This document shows, piece by piece, positions 11,096-22,794 of a DNA stretch of 64,000 nt. A program made the position numbers and the translations under genes. How positions within the stretch are numbered: the first letter of the stretch is position 1; every line of letters starts with the position of its first letter. Below the pieces are notes generated by a model that saw only the letters and a list, made by a program, of their open reading frames with translations, did not search any database and was not told the origin of the DNA. Origin of the DNA: Spinellus fusiger (Eukaryota; Mucoromycota; Mucoromycetes; Mucorales; Phycomycetaceae); assembly GCA_025094145.1 (NCBI GenBank), contig JALLLS010000044.1:124001-188000 (forward strand). Direction: 5' to 3'.

Positions 11096-13571
11096 ATTTG
11101 CACAAAAGTCATCTTAACTATCTAAATAATGATAGATACCAGACAGAAGGTAGAGACATTGTGATATGATCAAGAAACGGCAGCTTAATGCAAAGAATGA
11201 GTGAGATAAATCACTTATACAATTCTATGAGCTAAGCACTTCTTTTTCCTACAGGACAGTTAGGTTGGACTATAAATACATGCTCAATCAATAACCAGAA
11301 TATCATGATAAGCACACTAAAACACTACTGCTTCAGACTAATGTATAAAAAAACAAATCTCTTGCATTTATTTAAAAAGCCCTCTTTATCAGTATAGAGT
11401 AGACATGCATGATAACATTGAACAAGGTTGTCTGAATTTTATACGGCACAACCAAGACACATTGAGAAGAGATATATTGAGTGGTGTACAGGATGCTGTT
11501 ACCTCAGACCCCATTTATTAAAGAAACGAGAGGTGAACATTTAACAGTTTATAAATAAATAAATAAAACAGCTACAGAATCAATGGCATTGAATAAAGCA
11601 TCTAAGTCGTAGCGTATTTAATACAGTTGATAGATCTTTCAGAGATAATATAAAAATACAACAGCCTGCATTAGAATGTATGTCTTTTGGTGGTAATTTC
11701 CTTGGAGTTCTTCTATCTGTAATAACCATTAAAGTATAAAAGAAGTATAGAAGAATAACAAACAAGTTGAATAAATAAGAGCAGAGTTAATTGTACGTTA
11801 ACTAAACCAATATCTTTGGACCTAAGAAGTCATTAACGACACCATCACATCAATGGATGATAAATAATAGCTGACACTATTCAGTGTTGCTAATAAAATA
11901 ACTATTTATTTCCTCTTTCTTGTTGTATTTCTATCTATTCTTTCTGAACTAAAAATGCTATACACTCAACAAGATGTTAATGAAGTAAAGAAGATACAGC
12001 ATGCTTATAGAATCAATCTAGGGTTCTTACATATATTTGATTTTTATAGGAGACTATACCAAGTTCTTCGTGTGCGAATCCTACTAGAGTAATGACAGTT
12101 AAGACCTCTTTATATGACACTGGTTGGAGATCGGATTATCTACCTGTTTTGAGAAATCTGGTCCATAACATCAGTACCATTGTTTCTCATACTTATGCAT
12201 TCTCCAAGTATATATTGGTCCATCTACTCGAAAATGAAGATGGATCTGCTTTGAATGATTGCATAACTAAGGATTTCTTCCGTGAGGTGTTTCTGTCGCT
12301 CATTGATAAGCAAACCAGAGAGGGTGGTGCTTCCGGTAAAACACGTCTCACACCCAAGGTGCGTCAAATAAGAGAGAAGATCAACCCTCTGAAGAATGAC
12401 TACTGTCAATATGCCTCATACACTCCAATCAAAATAACCAGTGCTCAACAGATATCTATCTATGAAAGCACCAAGATACACACATCCTACATCAATAATA
12501 GTGTGTCTCAATTTGGGAATCGTCTCAGAATGTTCTTCAACATCATCCTGCGACAGAAAAAAAGAATTGCCACATTGACCCATGCCATGAAAGCCAAAAA
12601 CTATTCTGAGGAGGCTATTGCAAATATTATTAGATTAAGTGTGTTAGATGTGTGTACGAAAATCAAACTAGACATTTCGACAAAGACTGTTCCCAGTGCA
12701 CCCGTAGATTTCTTGAACCAAAAGGCCATTAGCCAAACACAAGAACTGCTCGCCTGCTATCCTCCCAGTTATAGATTTGCCAAAAACTCCATCTATTATG
12801 ATGCTAAAGCCAATCCAACCAAGCACATGCACGCATTTGCTAAGCTGGCCCAACTATGTGAAGAGAATGGAAACAAATCCTTTAGTTGCTTCTCACTTTG
12901 TAAAAGCTTCATTCCCTCTCACATTACGATAGATACTAAGATACTCAACCACCCTATCTTGAAAAACAAGAGCTACACGGGCGAAAAGTTTGATCTTTGG
13001 GGTCAAGTCGTCAATCTAAAATCAAAGGTGTTCAAAGGTCAAGGTATAAATAGGTCAATGAGATTCCAAGGTACAATAGAAACCGATGGTGTGGCAGTGT
13101 CGGTGATCAAGCAAAACTTTATGTCGAGACATTCCTCGGGTGGTAGTCGCAAAGCACTTATTGATGAGGATCACATTGAGTCTATTGAAGAGTTATCTCA
13201 ATCTGCATTAGCAGAAACAAAAGACAAAAATTCATCTTTCTCCCTTCAAATAGGTGTTCAAACCAATATTATATGGACAAGACATTGAGGCTTTGGGAAT
13301 CGTAATCTCGCTGCTACATTAAACTTTAGACATGGTCTAATGTCTCCAAGGGAAAATGGTACCCTCTCATAGTGCTTTTGTAGATAGAACAAAAGAGAAC
13401 AGAAAGATACACCTAGAACCAAAAAAAGATCCAAGCCTTCATCTCCATCTTTCTCCTTCCCCAGTGATCGCTGGAGTCTCGGTTGACTCACTGACGGAAA
13501 CCCATGGTAAAGGTAAACTATCCAAAAAGTGATAATGAAGTGTATATTATTCGATTTTGTCATGCAAAAAG
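11096..13571 (+). repeat. 2.48-kb near-identical direct repeat, copy 2
   Basis: Same length and content as 3395-5870, in the same orientation, 7.7 kb away. The proximal end stops 200 bp short of the uL23 gene, so its tail lies in that gene's upstream region. Confidence 0.95.
12092..13288 (+). pseudogene. Fanzor/TnpB-like protein, internally deleted (copy 2)
   Basis: The 398-residue translation is identical to that of copy 1 (4391-5587), including the same C-terminal departure, the same stop, and the same in-frame final RuvC-like block after the stop (about 13298-13360). Because the deletion is shared base for base, it predates the duplication. The same caution about the family assignment applies. 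Either the truncated protein or the flanking DNA has been copied recently; a defective copy mobilised by, or converted with, active relatives elsewhere is the simplest reading. Confidence 0.55.
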
Positions 13572-13773
13572 ACATTAGAATGTCTAGTAGTATATGACTT
13601 ATTTCTGCTAATATTATTAAAGAGATGTATGGGATTGAACAGTGCCTTTTTGATATACTATTTCATATCCCGACATTGCATGTGACCCGCTAAGGCGCAA
13701 GTCATAGCAGTGTGGCCTTACAGGCAAGCCAATGTGATTAGGAATCAGCCTCTTTTTTCTCTAATCCGTAACG

Positions 13774-14338
13774 ATGGCCCCCAAGAGCAACGCTGGTAAG
13801 TGGTCTAAAGAGAGAAAAGCAGAGCCATGAAAACGAATAGATGGATGGATAGATGGATGGATAGATGGATAGATGGATAAGAGGATGGAATGGATAACAC
13901 TTGACTCTAATAGCTCCTAAATCAAAGGCTCTTGCTGCCAAGAAGGCTGCCCTTAAGGGTGTCCACGGTCAGACCTCTCGCAAGGTCCGCACCTCCACCC
14001 ACTTCCACATCCCCAAGACCTTGAAGTTGGCACGTAAGCCCAAGGTGGCCCGCAAGTCTGCCCCCCATGCTCCCCGTATGGACCAGTACCGTATCGTTCG
14101 TCAGCCTTTGAACACCGAGACTGCCATGAAGAAGATTGAGGACCACAACACCCTCACCTTCATTGTCGATGTCAAGGCCAACAAGGCTCAAATCAAAGAC
14201 GCCGTGAAGAGACTGTATGATGTTGAGGCTGCCAAGATCAACACTCTCATCAGACCCGATGGCTACAAGAAGGCCTTTGTCCGCTTGACTGCTGATGTCG
14301 ATGCCCTTGACGTAGCTAACAAGATTGGTTTCATCTAA
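13774..14338 (+). CDS. Large-subunit ribosomal protein uL23 (L23a/L25)
   Basis: Two exons: a 22-nt first exon (13774-13795, MAPKSNA) and 13914-14338; 148 residues. The basic N-terminal extension rich in Lys/Ala ([12 protein letters not shown]) is followed by the conserved uL23 core: [26 protein letters not shown], a beta strand [31 protein letters not shown] and a GYKKAFVRL strand, ending in NKIGFI. It binds the polypeptide exit tunnel rim of the 60S subunit. GC content is visibly higher than in the surroundings and codon choice looks strongly biased, as expected for a highly expressed gene. A tiny first exon followed by an intron right after the first codons is typical of fungal ribosomal protein genes. 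Confidence 0.95.
13830..13885 (+). repeat. Tandem tggatagatgga repeat in the uL23 intron
   Basis: Imperfect 4-bp based repeat (gatg/gata units) fills the middle of the 118-nt intron. Confidence 0.8.
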
Positions 14339-14574
14339 ACGCTCCTTTTTTTAAAAAAAATATTGAAAAAATAAAGCATTTTGTGAATGTCTATTATGAT
14401 TGTTATCTTTTTATAAAGCATATCAATGAGATGTTGTATAAAACATGAGCAAGATTTTATTTTATATTCAAAGCTAAATAATGGCTTAATCTTTTTGTTT
14501 GTTTAACGAGTCTTGAAGTCTATGCAAGGGTAAAAGGTTACAACAGCAATTCTCTTTTTTTTTTCTTTCTCTTA

Positions 14575-15073
14575 TCACTTACAGTCCAAGAGAACGTTCA
14601 TGGCCTCGGATTCTTCTCCAAAGTCAGTGACGGCAACGCAAGAGCAGCCAACCACCTTACGGGCGTTACCCTCACGGTCAATCTTGCAGAGACCAGCCCA
14701 TTCACCGAGCTTCTTGGCGTCAGACACCTTGATGAGGTTGATGTTGTGTTCAGCACAGAGAGCCTCGACGAGCTTAATGTACTCGGACTCAGTGCAGGAC
14801 TCGCAGAGAACAGCCAAGTGAGCCTGACGTCTATGAACAAAGAGAGAATGGGGGTGAGAAGGGTCTTGTCAGGGCCTATCATCCAGGTGAAAAATATAAT
14901 TTTTACCTGTCCAAAGCCTTGACGGCTTCCTTCAAACCACGAGCAAGACCATCGTGGACAAGAGCACGACGGAGGACCTCCTGAAGAGCTTCTTCAACGG
15001 ACATCTGTCCCTTGGAGACCTCAGCAACAACTTCGACTTCCTGGGTGTCAATGACAATATCTTCGGTAGACAT
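14575..15073 (-). CDS. Small-subunit ribosomal protein eS12
   Basis: Two coding exons: 15073-14907 and 14830-14575; 140 residues. The start [16 protein letters not shown] is chosen because it opens the family's acidic N-terminus; the frame is open further upstream but that part shows no conservation and an acceptor-like AG lies just before the ATG, suggesting a 5' UTR intron. Conserved segments are [20 protein letters not shown], the junction [28 protein letters not shown], and [19 protein letters not shown], ending with the [15 protein letters not shown] block. eS12 is part of the 40S beak. Codon bias matches uL23. It is convergent with uL23. Confidence 0.95.
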
Positions 15074-15159
15074 GCTAATATGGATGGATGAGTATGTCAT
15101 CCATTCATCCATCGATAAGTGCTGCTGCTTACATTGCGATAGTTGGTATTTCACAAAAG

Positions 15160-15774
15160 AGGAGGATCCTTAGGGTGGCCTATGCTATCTCTCTTGAATG
15201 GATCGTTGCTCATTTCCAAGTGGCGTCTCCTAGTCACGTGAATGTTCGATCCAGACACTAAAGGAGTCCGGAACCAGAAATACAGCGATATTCTCCTCTA
15301 TGGATTTTCCAATGAAAGGCACTGAAGTCTTTGACAGTCAGTATAGAGATAGAGAGCTACTACCTATTAAGTGGTTATTTTCATTCTAAATAAGATGTGG
15401 AGTAAAATAATAGTATACTAATTATGCCTTTTTATATTCATATCTTAGTATTTACATAGACTAGCAATTAGACATTAGGCCAATTGATCTTTCCATTGAA
15501 AATATGTTCTAATGCATTCAAGTCATTAGAGCTAATCCATAGTTACTCATAGATCAATGATGTGTGGTGAATAATGAATAAAAATAGACATGGCCAAATG
15601 TTGTATGTATGTATGTATGTTTATAAATATATAGAAAACATTTTACAATGAAGAAATAACATAGAGAAGTATAGCATGACTGGTATGAGATAGAACAATC
15701 TAAATAAACTTTTGTTCTAATGTTTAGTCTAGAAATTTAGGATTCTTTAATCTATGTATATTATTACAGTCATA
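15160..15774. other. Intergenic, no gene seen
   Basis: Upstream region of eS12 followed by AT-rich DNA with a short tatg microsatellite at about 15605-15622. No ORF of substance on either strand. Confidence 0.6.
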
Positions 15775-16480
15775 TCCAATTGAATTGAATTGAATACTTT
15801 TGAAAATGAATATCAGAACGAGATAGATAAGACATGTTCAATATTAAATAAAACACTTTAGTAATGTATTTATCCTAGTTTACAGTGCACCTGAACTCAC
15901 CATACCAGATAACCCCTCTCCACTGGTCGTTTGTACAATTGATATGTTCTTTAGTTCAATATAGCCGTTTCTCCTTGTGTATTTCAGATAAGGCTGGTTT
16001 GTGAGCTGGAGAAAAGGATCCAAACCCTAACTGATTGCAGTAGCTTATAAGGATGTTTCTACATGCATCAGCCTCAAACTTCAACATTTCCAATTTCAGC
16101 TGATTGTAGGAGGCAAATGGACTCTTTCTAATGACCTTTTCCAAGTGCCGGAACTTCTTATTCACTCTATTTTGGAGGGTTTCATGACTCATCAAACTTA
16201 ATAGTGATCCATGTTCTTTGATATTTCTGATATTATTTTGAACTATGGACCTTTTCATCTTAACTATGTTTATCATGACAGTCAGTTTTAATCCGGCCTT
16301 CAATAGGTAATAGATGCTCCATCATCTTCTATCTTTTGCCTTATTCTATTATCCACGAGTGTGTGTTTCTGAATATCTATCTGACATAGTGTGTTGGTTT
16401 AATAATGTTTGGAAAGAATAAGAGTTTTTTTTAAAAAAAAATTAAACTATCGGCAAGTATTCAATTCAATTATGTGTAAT
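15775..16480 (-). mobile_element. Tc1/mariner remnant with internal deletion
   Basis: Terminal repeats face inward at 15775 (caattgaattgaat..tacttttga) and at about 16455-16480 (agtattcaattcaatta). The minus-strand frame 16303-15956 encodes the second HTH and linker of the transposase: LEKVIRKSPFASYNQLKLEM, a FGSFSPAHKPALSE segment and HKEKRL. The DDE catalytic half is missing, so this is a non-autonomous relic of the same family as 39050-40400. Confidence 0.8.
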
Positions 16481-17219
16481 TGTATAAAATATACGCTTAG
16501 TTTTAGATAAATATATTAAATATATTAAATAGATAGATTTACTATTGCTTTCTACAGTGAAATTCCATATAAAGAAACAGTAAGAATAGAAGAGAGTATC
16601 TCCTATTCATAAAAACATTAACCAGTTATATTTATCAATACAATATAGACTCCAATGACAATAAATGTAAACAGTCTTCATAATTTCCTTTACAAGATAT
16701 ACAAACCACTCTATTATAACAACAATAATAAAAAACAAAGACTAGTATGATTACTCTAAATGCACACTATGGTTCATATGTTTACCTTTTCATTATTCAG
16801 AGAAATAAATCCTAGTATCATTTTCTATAATGTATAGCTTTGTATAACTCTTATTGAAATATATTTAGACATTGCCTATCCATACATCTTACCTAACAAA
16901 AACAAGATGCCTCCATGAAAGTATGTTTATTATTTACCTGATGTATGAGGCCCTTTAAATATATAATAACAGAGTCAGCAACACAAACATATTGTTTTAT
17001 CCCTTATATATTTATATTTAAAAAGACAGAGTAACAAAGCTCTATAGAGTTTTCACATAAAGAGTTGACTGATGAAGATAGCTACAACAAAAAATAGACT
17101 CACAGATTCATTGTACAGATTGTCTCTCTTGTGCTATTTATTATAAGGCTCCTTTATAGTACCTTTGTGTTGTTTTGAAGAAGCTAATATACTCTTATCC
17201 CAGGTTATAATATACGCTC
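16481..17219. other. AT-rich intergenic, no gene seen
   Basis: Only poly-A/T tracts and short tandem ATTAAAT-type repeats; every frame is closed by stops. Confidence 0.6.
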
Positions 17220-18023
17220 TTAATCAATGCGTTTTGAGATTCTTTTGCGTGAAGTATCACGTTTAGAAGAAATAGCAGTAGTAGTTGCTTCTTTCTTTTC
17301 ACTGGGAGCCACCTCTTTCTTTTCTTCTCCAGACTCATCAGAGCCATAGAGAGTGTGAGTACCCACTGCAATAATAAGCATTACCACAACGGATCCCACC
17401 ATAAACCAAGGAGGCATATTGGAAATTTTCTTCACAACAATAGCAATATAGCCAAAGATAACTCCACTAAAGAAAGTATCTACCTTGAGTGACACTTATT
17501 CCTATCCTGATATGACTTACGCAAATCCAAAGGGTGATAGTAGTCCAGATACTGGCTCAATGGCCCTCCATTCGTCTTTTTCTAGTAGATGAAGAAGAGC
17601 ACCACTGCGACGTTCTTGGATCCATCGAACTAACGCCTCTTAGCACCACCAACTCCCTTGTCTTGTTCTATTACCTTGTTTGTCCTTAATATGAGCCAAT
17701 GTAGGCAGCCGAGAGATAAAGAACCGAGCTGCTAAAAAGGGATTGGCTTCTGTGTCTACCTGGCCCAGACGCACTTGCTTATGACCGCTCTTCAACTGAT
17801 GGTCTAGAGCTCTATAGCTGTTCTCAAACAACTGGCAGTGATGACACCAAGGAGCATAGCTGTAGGATGAGTGGCTATGTTATCTTCCACTCACTCACAA
17901 CTCAAGCAACCACTCGTCTCCACCCTTCATGAGCTCATTGAAGTTCTCATCAGTGACTTGTATTAACTGTGCATAACATATAGCCAGGACACTCAAACAC
18001 CCCACCCAGCGTAAGAAATACAT
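17220..18023 (-). CDS. TMX-like thioredoxin-related transmembrane protein
   Basis: Four exons: 18023-17899, 17859-17675, 17638-17521 and 17466-17220; 224 residues, in frame throughout. Residues 1-19 form a signal peptide (MYFLRWVGCLSVLAICYAQ). A thioredoxin fold follows, with EFYAPWCHHCQLFENSYR, so the active site is CHHC, then a cis-Pro loop (ISRLPTLAHIKD) and EALVRWIQERR. A second hydrophobic segment (MVGSVVVMLIIAVGTHTLY) at about residue 170 is the membrane anchor, followed by a charged, Lys/Arg-rich cytosolic tail (ending RISKRID). This is the layout of TMX1-type oxidoreductases of the ER membrane, which make or reshuffle disulfides on membrane proteins. The last acceptor (ctttctttag) was chosen because the nearer AGs give stops. 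Confidence 0.8.
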
Positions 18024-18279
18024 GATATGAAAAAAAGAAAATGAAAAAAAAAAGATGTTTCCTTATGTTACACTACGCTTTCCTTCCCTATTTGCACGTC
18101 ACAAAAGTCGAAAATGCATACCCAAAGTCCAGCTAACCCAGAAGAAAAGAAACTCCCCTTCAGTGGGGTTTTTATTCTATTTTCTCTTTCTATTTCTCTA
18201 TCTATTTCTCTATTTATATATTTACCTATAGATAGATGTATAGATGTATAGATGTATAGATAGATAGATAGATAACTAT

Positions 18280-19741
18280 TTACCACTGAGCAATGTCATC
18301 TACCTCTGCTTCACCAAACAAACTCGTCTTGACAGCCTTGACTTCTTCCCGAGTGTCTGTGGTTGGAACTGAGTTGGCAATGTCTGGCAGGACTTTTCGA
18401 ATAAACGACAGTAAATGTTGATTAATTTGGTCAAATTCCAATAGAAATCCATCATGGCCTTCAGGGGACTGAATAACGACCATTTCAGCATTTGGAATAC
18501 AGTCTGCTAATTCATATTGCTCTGAAATAGTAAACAAACCATCTGATTCAATCCCAATGACAAGAGCAGGCTGTGTTATAGTGCTGAGGGTAGCATGATA
18601 GTCTGTTTTCCCTCTTGAAATATCATGCGAGTCCATTTTACGAGTGAGGGCAATATAGCAATTCGCATCAAATCGATTGACAAACTTATCGCCCTGGTAT
18701 CGAAGGTAGGACTGGGCAGAGAAGATGACAGGAGTAGGCATGGGTGGGTCATGGAGGGTGGTGGGAGTAGGAGGTGAGGAGGAGGTCTGGGATCTGCAGC
18801 CGTCATTGTGCATTCTTCGGTTGGCTTCTCGTGGTGAAGAGGGATGGGAAGTTGTGTTATTGCCTGAAGAAGTACGACCAAACCGTGATTCAAAGGAGTT
18901 GCGAGAACGGTAGGTAAGTAGGGCTGACATGCGAGCTGCTGCCAGTCCTACTTTGGGCTGTGCTGTAGCAGTATAATAGCCCTCATCTATCCTCCAAAAA
19001 AAGAAGAAACAAATAAGAAAAGGGTCAGTCCAAGGTAGTTGTAAAGAGAAGATACGCTTGTGATTCTTACTGTAGTTGGGATCACTGTAAATGGCTTGTC
19101 TTTGTGCTTCTCCCCAGCTAATGCACCATGCAGAGTGTCGCCCCGATGTTGCAATAGGAACAATGCTGCGTACATAGTCTCCACCCATGGAAGCCCATTC
19201 TAATACTTGCATTCCACCCATGGATCCACCAATACATATGGCAATCTGTTGGACTCCCAATTGATCCAGTACCATGCGATGGAGTCTAACATCATCCTTC
19301 ACAGTAGCCAGAGGAAATTCAGGTCCGTAGTTCTCATTGGTTTCTGGATTGATGGTCAAGGGAGAGACTGATCCATAAGGCGATCCCATCACATTACAGC
19401 ATACGATAAAGAACTGTGCAGGATCAAACGCACGCTGTCCTCCCATCAAAGGACCCCACCTAATGTCATGGTTAGAGACGTATCATGTCGTCATTCACTT
19501 GTATTTTATACCAGTCCTCCACATCAGCACTTCCTGTAAGTGCATGACATATCACCATGCAATTTGTGCCTTGATCATTTAATGTGCCCCAGGATTGCCA
19601 GGCAACAGGGACTTGGCGAAGTGTCACACCTGACTCTAGAGTGAATTCAGGAAAAACAGTGAAGTTTTGGTCAGGAATAAGTCCCACCAAAGGATTCTTT
19701 AATAGAACATCTGGGTGGGAGGTGGTTTTGGCATGAGTCAT
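18280..19741 (-). CDS. MET2: Homoserine O-acetyltransferase
   Basis: Three exons: 19741-19512, 19459-19071 and 18986-18280; 441 residues, close to yeast Met2. It is an alpha/beta-hydrolase that acetylates L-homoserine with acetyl-CoA, the first committed step towards methionine. Diagnostic segments are [18 protein letters not shown] (oxyanion region, formed across the first splice), [27 protein letters not shown] with the nucleophile Ser, [48 protein letters not shown] (catalytic Asp) and [12 protein letters not shown] (catalytic His). A Ser/Thr/Pro-rich insert between the lid and the C-terminal half is typical of the fungal enzyme. The start is the ATG giving [10 protein letters not shown]; the frame is open to 19930 but that stretch is hydrophobic and not conserved. 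Confidence 0.95.
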
Positions 19742-20634
19742 TAGAAGAGAGGTAGAAAAGGTGAAGAAACCAGTGAGGAGTAAGGAGGTATAAAAATAAA
19801 AATAGAGATCATGCAAATCAATCTCCGGTAGGACAAGACAGAGATCTATGCTGGGATCAAAGTGTATGGAAATAAGGATCGTATCTGATTGACTGTATGC
19901 ACTGGCTATAGGCATTGATGGGAAATGCATCTCACTGTGAAAAGAGAATTCATCATCTACTGTTGTTATGGAGAATATTCATGCATGGATTGGCCACTGA
20001 AGAGGGGTGACTGCTTATTATTCATCTCTCTGCTTCCTGATGACAAATCTAACTCAGCATCTTGGCAAGATACAAAACCCCGTCTCATCTCATTTGTAAA
20101 GGTCGCTGCATAAAGAATAAGGAAAGTAGAGAAATACGTGTCACATACAACTCAAAAAAGTACCTGTTTTGTTGTCTGTGCGTGACCTTCTTTATGGCCT
20201 TTTACTACACACCCAAAGATTTTTCTGGCTTTTAGGCGGTGATATCTCTTTCCTTTTACGTCTAAAATTTTCTTGCCTTTTATGGAAATGTGTTTAAAAT
20301 CAAGAGGTTTGCGGATATCTAAATAATTGTTTCCTTTTGTGGATACCTCAATATCAAATTGTATTATCAATAGAATATATTGTTTATGAATAAAATTGTT
20401 TATTGTAATAGTATAGATAATACTATATTATGACTATAGCTACTGCCCAAGTACACTCCCTCATAGCAATAGAATCTATACCCTAAAGGCCTTGTTCTTT
20501 GTTCTTGGAAGATAGATAACTATGCTCAGTAGTATACCCTAGACATTATTGACCTTGTAGGTGACCACCTGAGACTGACTTGAATGGAGTCTTTACTTGC
20601 CTAATAACAATACAATGAATGTCTTGTGGAATAC
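19742..20634. other. MET2 upstream region; no confident gene
   Basis: Contains frames of 62 codons (19925-20113 +) and 72 codons (20152-20370 -, Lys-rich, DFKHISIKGKKILDVKGK). Neither has a recognisable domain; the second may be a repeat remnant. The right end merges into the inverted-repeat arm. Confidence 0.4.
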
Positions 20635-21060
20635 AGTCACGCACCATTGAATTTAATACTTTTGAAAATAAATTTCAGGACGAAATATTTAGGATATGTT
20701 CAACATTAGATAAAACACTCCACATTTGATATAGAAGCTTCAAACTTAATCACACCAAAGCTTAATATCTTTAATTATAGAAAATAAAATAATAATAATA
20801 TAATTAATATTTTGTATGGCCTCCTTTGGTATCAATGACAGCCTGGCATCTATCTGTCATACTCAGAACTCATCGTTGTGCAAGTTCAACACCAACCCTC
20901 TCCCACTTCTCTGCAAGTAGAGCCTTCAAACTTTCAATATTGGTAATAGATACCCTTCTTTCCTCAATTTGTCTTTCCAAGGTCCACCAGATATGTTCAA
21001 TTGGGCTCAAGTCAGGGGTTTGTGTAGGCTAGTAATCAAAGCTCCTAATAATATAAAGAT
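20635..21060 (-). mobile_element. Tc1/mariner remnant (3' end plus terminal repeat)
   Basis: Minus-strand translation reads a better preserved transposase C-terminus than its partner in the left arm: PTQTPDLSPIEHIW, then TLERQIEERRVSITNIES and a VGVELAQR segment. The terminal repeat at 20635-20720 (caccattgaatttaatacttttga) matches the element at 39050. The transposase N-terminal part is absent; at about 21060 the sequence switches to the HTH-gene element. Confidence 0.75.
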
Positions 21061-22278
21061 GGAAGATATTATTTGATGTATTCTCTCTCTCTACATGTGA
21101 TAAGACTGAACCCACCGAAATTCCCTGCATTTTATTTTATTTTATTTTAATTTCAAAGGGTCTTTTATCGTTATACTATGGTTTGCTATTGTTCAAAATA
21201 TAGAAACAAAAGGTGTGTTTGGTAATAAAAGAAGTATATTTCGCAAAGCCTTTGATGTCTAAAGAATAGCTAGCTTTTATACCTTTTTTAATCATAACAG
21301 TCTATCTAAAAATACTAGAGCAATTTCTTCTGAAACATTAGCCAAGTCTTTCCATCACCTCAGCATATTGAGTGTATGAGGCTTCCAATTTTCAATACTA
21401 TGACCACATTTTTATGTGTTTTTTGGATATTACCTTTAAACCTGTTGTGAATAGAGAAAAAAGTACTGAGTAGACATAACAAAGTTTATTATTATTATTA
21501 TAATAAACTAATTAATACTTGGTGGATCTTCCTTTGGCATTAATAACATTCTGGCATCTCCTTATACTAGTAATACACTTGTTAGTGTAATCTTGGAGTA
21601 TTTTTCTCAAAGACAATCACAGCCTCAAACCCTTTTACTAGAGTGTAAATACGCCTGTCTTTGTATATATTCTTCTTTATATTAAACAAACAATTTCATT
21701 GGATTAATGTCCATACTTTAGAGTGGCCATTAGAGCAATATCTTTATAGTATTATTCTATTGAAATAGATATATTACTCTAGAGTGTATAGCTCATCATA
21801 GGTCTGAAGAGTATCCATATTTATTTCCCTTTCCATGACTAAACCATCTCTCTTGACATTGATGAGGTTTCTTCTACTTTGTAGTAATGCTTCAGTAAGA
21901 TCTGTCTTTTGAAAAATACTCCACTATGATGATTGCAGTTTTGTGTTTTATGTTGAGTAGGCAGGCAATGTTATCAATTGACTCTTTTTGGTAGTGTATT
22001 AGCGTATAATAAAGAGACTAGTCTGGTATTTAGTTTTCTTATTTTTATTAAAAAAGGAACACAGTGAATGCGTTAGTGGTTCCAATGGAAGAGAATATCA
22101 GAGAAAATAAGATAATAATAAGTATAAGTAATGTGTAAATATCTACTAAGCAAAAGAGGTGCTTTTAATTTGAATGTGTAAAGGCTATAAGTCTCTTCAT
22201 TTATTAACTTGGCTTTATATCAGATAAAGTACTATTAGTTAAGCTTGGAAACAATTAGTTATAGGAAGAAGAGTGAGC

Positions 22279-22794
22279 TTATTCATCTTTCAAAATCAAT
22301 TGATTCTCTTCGTGCTTAATTCTTCCACTGTCTGTAATAGATTGCAATTCAACGTGTGGGTCAGCTCCAATTCGGATTTCTTGGTTATTCTGGTCTTCTT
22401 TTATATTTATCACAGGCTCAGTAATCCCACTTTCTTTAAATTTCTTCAAGACCACAGAAACAGATGCATTACTAATGCCAATCTTGACAGCAATCTCTTT
22501 TTGGAGGAGACCATTGACAATGTATTCGTACACAACACTGTTACGTATATCTTTATCAATAATTCTTCTTCTGCTACGGGGTTTACGGGTAATTCCCGTA
22601 ATAAGATTTTGATGATCTGTGTCTGTTTTTTCAGTGACAGCTGTTTGCTCATTAGCAACTGTTTTCTCGGTTGTGTCTATTTGTTGAGTAGTGTTTGTTT
22701 TCTCTGTGTTGACTTCTTTCTCAGTAGTTTCTATCTTCTCAATAGTGATTATTTGTTCAGTGGTGGTTGCCTGTTCGGTAGGTAAAGTAGACAT
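22279..22794 (-). CDS. Repeat-borne protein with a single helix-turn-helix module
   Basis: A 171-residue intact ORF, homologous to 541-1680. It shares the start (MSTLPTEQ), the Thr/Glu-rich N-terminus, the basic RKPRSR entry, and the same 70-residue C-terminus. It lacks the TLNNEQ array and has one HTH module instead of three. That one module joins the beginning of the first module of the long form to the end of its third (NGLLQKEIAVKIGISNASVS), which is what unequal recombination between modules would leave, or what an ancestral unexpanded form would look like. Function is unknown; DNA binding is inferred from the HTH. Confidence 0.55.
   Translation of the reverse strand: MSTLPTEQATTTEQIITIEKIETTEKEVNTEKTNTTQQIDTTEKTVANEQTAVTEKTDTDHQNLITGITRKPRSRRRIIDKDIRNSVVYEYIVNGLLQKEIAVKIGISNASVSVVLKKFKESGITEPVINIKEDQNNQEIRIGADPHVELQSITDSGRIKHEENQLILKDE

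Noticed and set aside
22273..22785. 170-codon plus-strand ORF at the right arm
   Set aside because: Antisense shadow of the short HTH gene, same composition artefact.
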